Part shown: positions 58,962-64,000 of the stretch, piece after piece | How positions within the stretch are numbered: the first letter of the stretch is position 1 | How the letters are laid out: every line of letters begins with the position of its first letter | Source of the DNA: Agrocybe praecox | Taxonomy: Eukaryota > Basidiomycota > Agaricomycetes > Agaricales > Agrocybaceae | Length of the DNA stretch: 64,000 bases | Reading direction: 5' to 3' | Assembly (NCBI GenBank): GCA_964017145.1 | Contig: OZ024851.1 | Coordinates: 62,001-126,000, forward strand | Made by a program: the position numbers and the translations under genes | The notes under the pieces: model-generated | What the model was told of the DNA's origin: nothing | Database searches by the model: none | The model's input: only the letters and a program-made list of their open reading frames with translations

Positions 58962-61021
58962 TCACATCATAAAAGATGCCGCAAGCAACCATAGAAAAGC
59001 TAATAGCACTGGTCGCCGTGCGCTGGACTGAGTGCTATCTGAGGACTGGGATGTTGCTACTTTATCCTGAGAAATGCTAGCGCTGACCTCATAATCCACA
59101 AGAGAATCCAGCATAAGCGTCACTCCAACAGCATCGTCCTGGAGAGTGAATGACAGTCCCTTGTTTAGAATTAAATCGCCCAGAACACTTTTGCGAAGCT
59201 TAGAGTCAGATAATATACTCTTTACGTATGATATCGTTATATATGCTTACTTTGCATAGGTAGTACCCTGGTAGTCGATAATATAATACGCGACGACTGT
59301 GCCATTACTGAGGCTTACATCGACTGTGTAGCTGATGATGATGCCGAGTGGTCAACGAACAGTTCCCAAAATTCATAACCTTGCAAATTTTGTACATGCC
59401 TGCCGCTCGCGAGATCTCCTATATAATAAAGACCATGTTCAAACATGTCGTCGTCCGCAAATACTCCAAATCTCGTCACTGCCGAAAAAATCCGTCAAAC
59501 CCATTTCTGTAAGCTAATTATAGACTTGAACGTACTATTAATGCTTTGCATTTGGGAGGTTAACCCGGAGGTGGGCTCTTGCTGTCTGGCTTGCAGGCCC
59601 CTTCGTCGTCTACGTGCCAGGAAGGATTGACAATCCACATCGGTGAGTTGCAACAAGTAATGATCGCCCGGGTTTATTCCTTTAGCGCTGAGTAAAGATC
59701 GTAGAAATCCCCCTTGGATGCTATTTCCGAGCTGTATATCGAAGTGTTAGTCAAACACTCTAAACTCTCGTAAAGATACTGAACTTACTGCAATTATGCA
59801 GTTCGCGATGGCATTCACTCCTCCATCTTGTGTACTGGCAAATGGGAACTAAAAAGGAAATTTATAATGGGATTGTCAACGCCTAGTCTCATTGTAGAAT
59901 GCTCCTGACGAACCTCATCGCATTGAAACCCTTTAGCACAAGTAACTCCCCCACACGCCGCTTGTCTATTCTTCGCCGACAAATTTGGCATATGTGTGAG
60001 AACAATGCTCTGAGTCTCGATATCTCCGTGTTCCTGAATTCCTGACAGTTCCTGTTATTCAGCACAAGCTCCAATATATTTCAATAATGCACGCGTACCA
60101 CGGCACATATTCTCGAATAGCTATACGTAAGAGAAAGTAACAATTATCATAATACATGAGAGCCAAAAATACGAGAACGCTTACCGAGTCAACTGCTTCC
60201 TTCCTCACTTCCGGATCCTGCTCTTTTGACGCAGATCGGGGCTGCAGAATGTCTTCATAGTCGAACGCAACAGGAGCTTTGGGTATTCTCGTATCAGTTG
60301 GTGTCGGAGCAGTAGCGGAAGCTGAGGAGGCTTTGGATATTCTCGTATCAGTTGGTGTCAGAGCAGTAGCGAAAGCTGAGGAGGCTTTGGTGGATGTTTT
60401 AGTTTTGGTCTGCGTCTTCTCTGTTTCGGTAAGTGTCACTGGTTCATCAAGAGGGCAGCAACCGAGGGCAGTATCAGGACAGCATGTGGAGCTAGAAAAA
60501 TAGATTAAGAGTCAGCAAAAGTTAGACAAGCACAGAGCATGTAGTAGGATGTTGCTCACATCCCAGGTGCACAACATGCGAGGCCACCACATTGGAGTGC
60601 ATCAGATGGACAACATGGAAGAGGGATTCGTGTGCTGTGGTATCATTTGGGAAGTCAAGATTCGTAAAAGCAAACTATGGACACTGAGACGCACTCCTCC
60701 TGCTGGCATACCGTATTAGCTGGGCAACAGTAAGGAACGGCCGCTGAACAACCTAAACAAAAAACAAATGAATGGAAACGCCAGCCAAATGGAATTGTAG
60801 GTATATAACTTACTTATGTCACCAACTGGGCAGGTAAACTCTTGCTGGCGGGCGCCTATCATATAGCCTAGGCGTGGAGAAAGTGAAGTGCGAAGATTTA
60901 AAGCGTCCGATCCCGAGAATCCCAAAGACAAATTCTTTGATGCCGCTACCCTCAGAGACAGAGTGAAGAATAAAGGGAGTACCACTAGAAGGTGCATGAT
61001 GTAATGTTTGAAGACTGACAT
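58962..61021 (-). CDS. Secreted NucA/NucB-type DNase with Cys-rich N-terminus and probable GPI anchor
   Basis: Predicted extracellular nuclease. ATG 61021 opens a signal peptide (MSVFKHYIMHLLVVLPLFFT). Short exons then give paired-cysteine segments (CSAAVPYCCPANTVCQQ, LPCCPSDALQCGGLACCAPG, STCCPDTALGCCPL). A linker holds a doubled 18-residue unit (KASSAFATALTPTDTRIS, repeated with few changes). The nuclease region follows: QAACGGVTCAKGFQCDE, spliced to FPFASTQDGGVNAIANC, then LGNSIQGGFLRSLLSAKGIN and PGDHYLLQLTDVDC. This fits the DEYPFA..GG..NS.QGG pattern of DNase_NucA_NucB. Downstream VDVSLSNGTVVAYYIIDYQG matches the C-terminal beta region of basidiomycete homologues. The end ARRPVLLAFLWLLAASFMM fits a GPI signal. 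Central exon junctions (60120-59930, 59580-59250) are inferred from phase. Confidence 0.78.
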
Positions 61022-61510
61022 GGCATTACGACTCGCTCTTGCTCTCTGGTATATATGATTCCTTCGTCGCACATAGGAGAAAAAAAAGGCTATGCTTCTT
61101 CCAATAAAAACTTCGTCTTGGCATAATAGTATCAGCAGATCGTTGCCCCCTTGACTTCAACAATGATAATCAGGGTGATACGATATTTTAGGAGGCATTT
61201 GTGCTAGAACCGCACCGTACGTTCAAGCAAAAGATATAGATAACGCACGACGAATGCGGTAAACATATTTTACAGACAAACAGCCACACAGTCTGATTTG
61301 CATGATATGTCTAACCTCGTTTCTTGTGCGGGGATTAATGTCGCAGACGTAGTAGTGATGAAAGTCATGGTTGCTCCCTACGATACGTTTTACCTGTGAT
61401 GATGACCACCTGTTTTCGATGCGAACATATCACATTTCCTAGTAAATGTAAGTGTCAGTTTGCTGCCCCAAAACACACTTTGGCATTCAAAATAGGGTGG
61501 GAGGGCATCT
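61022..61510. other. Intergenic
   Basis: Promoter side of the DNase gene and 3' flank of the ATG14-like gene. No other element recognised. Confidence 0.45.
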
Positions 61511-63168
61511 TCAGACGTCGTCATCCACCAAATCCCAACCGTCCTCTTCGTCTTCTTTTGGAACTTCCACGATATGATCTCTGATCATTCCACCACCAGC
61601 GCCTGACTTGCTACTGGGATACCGCTTCCTATTAGGTTTGGAAGAGGGGTTGGATGTAGTAGCCTGAAGAAGCTGAGAAAAGTCTAGAGGAAAAGAAGGC
61701 GGCGTCGGTGGTGGAAGATACGGGAACGTTTCATGCGATCGTCTTAACAGGAGTGAGTGTGCAGATGACGTTAAAATGGACATCTATATATATATAGAAG
61801 AGTCTGTAACTAACCTTCCCAGTTCGGCGCTACAGCAGACCATCCAGAGATTACTCAAGACGTCTCCTGCTTGACTTAGAGGTACCTCGACGTTCTGTGT
61901 ATATGCCAGGTAGGATACGTCATAGAGAAGCATAGAGAGAGCCGTGGTAAACGATGACTGTGGAGAAGATTCAGGCGGGTCGGCTGCGAGTACAGAGGCA
62001 GCTAATGAGGAGGATGGATGTGATATCGAAGCCTTTCGGCTGAACGAAGGATGCGACAATGTTCGAGTCGGTGTAGTTGGAGACGAAACGGATGCAGGAG
62101 GGGTAGATGGAACTGCTGAGGATGATAGGTGGAGCGGGTGCTTAGCATACCATCTAATGTCGTTTTAGGATTAAATACCCCATTGTGCGACAAACGATCA
62201 AATAATCAGGACGTACCTCGCCCATCCACCACTTTCCCCTCCTCGAATTGCCCCAATCCATGGCTGTCCAACTCCTAGCTTACCGCCAGTCCAAATGATT
62301 TCGAAGGGGAGTTTGATTCCAAGATAAAAGGTGAGCAAAGAGAGGAAGTGTATGGTGTGTGTTACGACCGCATTGATGTGGTCAGGCGGGTATCCTAGAA
62401 TCATCGTAAAGATACATGATGAATGCAATATAACGAGTACAACACGCACGTCTCATGTCCCCAGGGACAGGAAGAATAAGATCTCCTATCGTCCATTCAC
62501 CCTTTGTACCAGCCTTCCCTCCAATTGGAGGTCTCCCGCCAACTTCGACGACATTAAAGACTTCCACTAACTCCTGAACAAGGCCAGAACGTGCACGAGC
62601 GATTGTGGACGATAAAACTGTCAGCACTTCTGTGTCTTTCGAAGGGTTATTCGGGCTTGGTGAAGGCGAGAAAGAGAAATATGAAGCTATAGCTTGAAAA
62701 TTTGACGATGTGGGGGGTGTAGTTTGTAATTTGGCAGTTGAAATGGTGCGTCGACGGGACGCTATGGTTTCGCGCAGACCTCGCAGACGATCTCTTTCTG
62801 GATTTCAAACTTAAATCACAAGTGTTTGATAAATTAATAGGGAAACGCACTTTTCTCATTTTCCTTTCTCAACTTGGCTAATCCCGCTTGCAGCTCTTCC
62901 ACGCTTCTTTGGCATGTGGCTAGGTTACCACGAACTAGCCTGGCAGGTATCATCGTTTCCTCCAACGCTTTGCGTGATTTTACAATATGATCATCTCTAT
63001 CTAAAGCGTAGTGTTGAGTTTGCTGGCTATAATCATTGATACTGTAAAGCGATATCAGTTGAAGAGTGGTTCCGTATCAAAGGATGTGCAGGTATGTACA
63101 TACTGCGTTTTTAGGCAACTTTCGCAGAAGAATTGACGCTGTTTGAGTTCACATATCTTGCAATCCAT
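61511..63168 (-). CDS. ATG14: ATG14-like autophagy subunit of the PI3-kinase complex
   Basis: Regulatory subunit directing the Vps34-Vps15-Atg6 lipid kinase to autophagosome formation sites. Exons: 63104-63168, 62851-63041, 62450-62797, 62217-62394, 61815-62153, 61511-61742; all GT-AG and in frame, 450 residues. N-terminal cysteine motif MDCKICELKQRQFFCESCL (C3, C6, C15, C18), typical of Atg14 and absent from Vps38/UVRAG; a coiled coil follows (SRKALEETMIPARLVRGNLA, VEELQAGLAKLRKENEKKRD). The Atg14/UVRAG domain is clear: GDLILPVPGDMRRYPPDHIN, AVVTHTIHFLSLLTFYLGIK, LPFEIIWTGG. Ser/Pro linkers follow, and the C-terminus ends in acidic EDGWDLVDDDV. Family-level call is firm; ATG14 rather than VPS38 rests on the cysteine motif. 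Confidence 0.87.
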
Positions 63169-64000
63169 AGATTTGCAAAGTTATATGTATGAATGAGCCG
63201 GGGGTTTCTGAGACGGTGGTGGTACAATAGCGCTCGAGCACTGACGTGATTCAGAACCAGAACCAGAGCCTCCTTATCGGGATTCGGCCCGCTGCAGCTC
63301 CATAATAGAAAGCCGAATGGGTTGCCGACATCGAAAAGGGCGGGCTTACCATACTTGGGAAGGCCGCAATACCTGAATTCCTTAGCCAGGGTGCTTGCGT
63401 TTAGTGCTTAAGCGCTTACCCTCTGGCGCACTTTCTACCCTCGTCATATTTAGGAAGGTTCGATCATTTTTTATAATAAATGTATTACCTGAGTCAATGC
63501 GTAAGTTTTTTTGTCTTACAGTTTTCCTAGAGCCATTTCGGCGAGGGGTCGCGATCCCGACTCGGTTATTCTTAGGTGAATACAATCGTCGGACTACTAT
63601 CTTATTGCGCATATCGAATCCTATGTGAGAATTCAAAAAAAAAAAAACGATCTATAGCTCCGCTCGACGTGTAAGGGGAGGGGGGGGGGGGGGGGGGGGG
63701 CGGCCGAAAAACGCATGGAATATGTTATTGCACGAAATTTGATAGCAATGGTCGGCATGAAATACCATCATTGCCAAGAATTCACAAGCAATTGGTATGT
63801 ATCTACCCCAGTGTCAATCATTGACCTGGGTCTGAAAAACCTTTCTTTTTTGGATTTTCCTTCGTCACTATGCAATCGGTCCAACAGAAAAATGTCATGT
63901 ATACTCCGGTCCAGACTTGCCCAATAAACGTAACATTACAGGTAAAATAACCATCCGAGACATTAAAATCCTACTACAAAAATAACATTAAATTGTCCCC
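63169..64000. other. Right edge, no recognisable gene
   Basis: Presumed promoter of the ATG14-like gene, then sequence with frames of 70-84 codons on both strands (63382-63636, 63715-63927) without domain. Contains the homopolymer tracts described separately. Confidence 0.4.
63629..63707. repeat. A13 tract after GAATTC and G21 tract before CGGCCG
   Basis: GAATTC followed by 13 A (63635-63647) and, 32 bases on, a run of 21 G (63680-63700) followed by CGGCCG. A 21-base G run is unusual in a genome assembly and is prone to length error; the flanking restriction-site-like words may be coincidence. Confidence 0.85.

Noticed and set aside
63382..63636. 84-codon minus-strand frame with basic composition
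   Set aside because: A 77-codon frame lies on the opposite strand at the same place, and neither has a domain; probably chance.

Overview
The window is nuclear DNA of a mushroom-forming basidiomycete (Agaricomycetes). The evidence is dense short GT-AG introns of about 45-70 nt, basidiomycete-specific membrane families (DUF6533, DUF6534), a class II secretory peroxidase, a NACHT STAND protein and TTAGGG-type telomeric repeat. One assembly gap of exactly 200 N lies at 20427-20626. Exon structures given here were read by eye from splice sites and frame continuity; no search was run.

The left third (1-22.4 kb) is subtelomeric and accessory. It opens with the 3' part of a telomere-associated Penelope-like retroelement: the C-terminal part of its reverse-transcriptase ORF, a complete type I hammerhead ribozyme in its 3' UTR, and a (CCCTAA) stretch at its 3' end. 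Then come three diverged copies of an unclassified repeat (about 3.2-4.6, 10.0-11.3 and 12.6-14.1 kb), one apparently intact NACHT gene (5.9-8.4 kb), two related foldback elements (8.85 and 18.45 kb), small inverted repeats, and several decayed gene remnants.

The gene-rich right part begins at 22.8 kb. In order: a 12-exon secreted alpha-L-rhamnosidase (GH78) with a duplicated lectin-like module; a small unknown gene; a 12-exon class II peroxidase (-) that lacks part of the Mn site and the catalytic Trp; ribosomal protein L14 (-); a tandem array of four DUF6533 seven-helix membrane protein genes (+), the first frameshifted and the second with a lost splice donor; a non-canonical G-protein alpha subunit; the Golgi protein GPP34/Vps74; a roughly 2.2 kb DNA transposon with opposed subterminal repeat arrays and a small internal gene; two DUF6534 seven-helix genes (-); a secreted NucA/NucB-type DNase with a probable GPI anchor (-); and an ATG14-like autophagy protein (-).

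The genes do not form one pathway. Housekeeping genes (L14, GPP34, ATG14) are interspersed with secreted carbon or lignin enzymes (GH78, peroxidase, DNase) and with expanded orphan seven-helix families. Six orphan seven-helix proteins flank a divergent G-alpha gene, which is suggestive of signalling but unproven. The most unusual sequence structures are the telomere-linked ribozyme-bearing retroelement, the foldback elements that are open on both strands, and the transposon with mirror-image tandem arrays.
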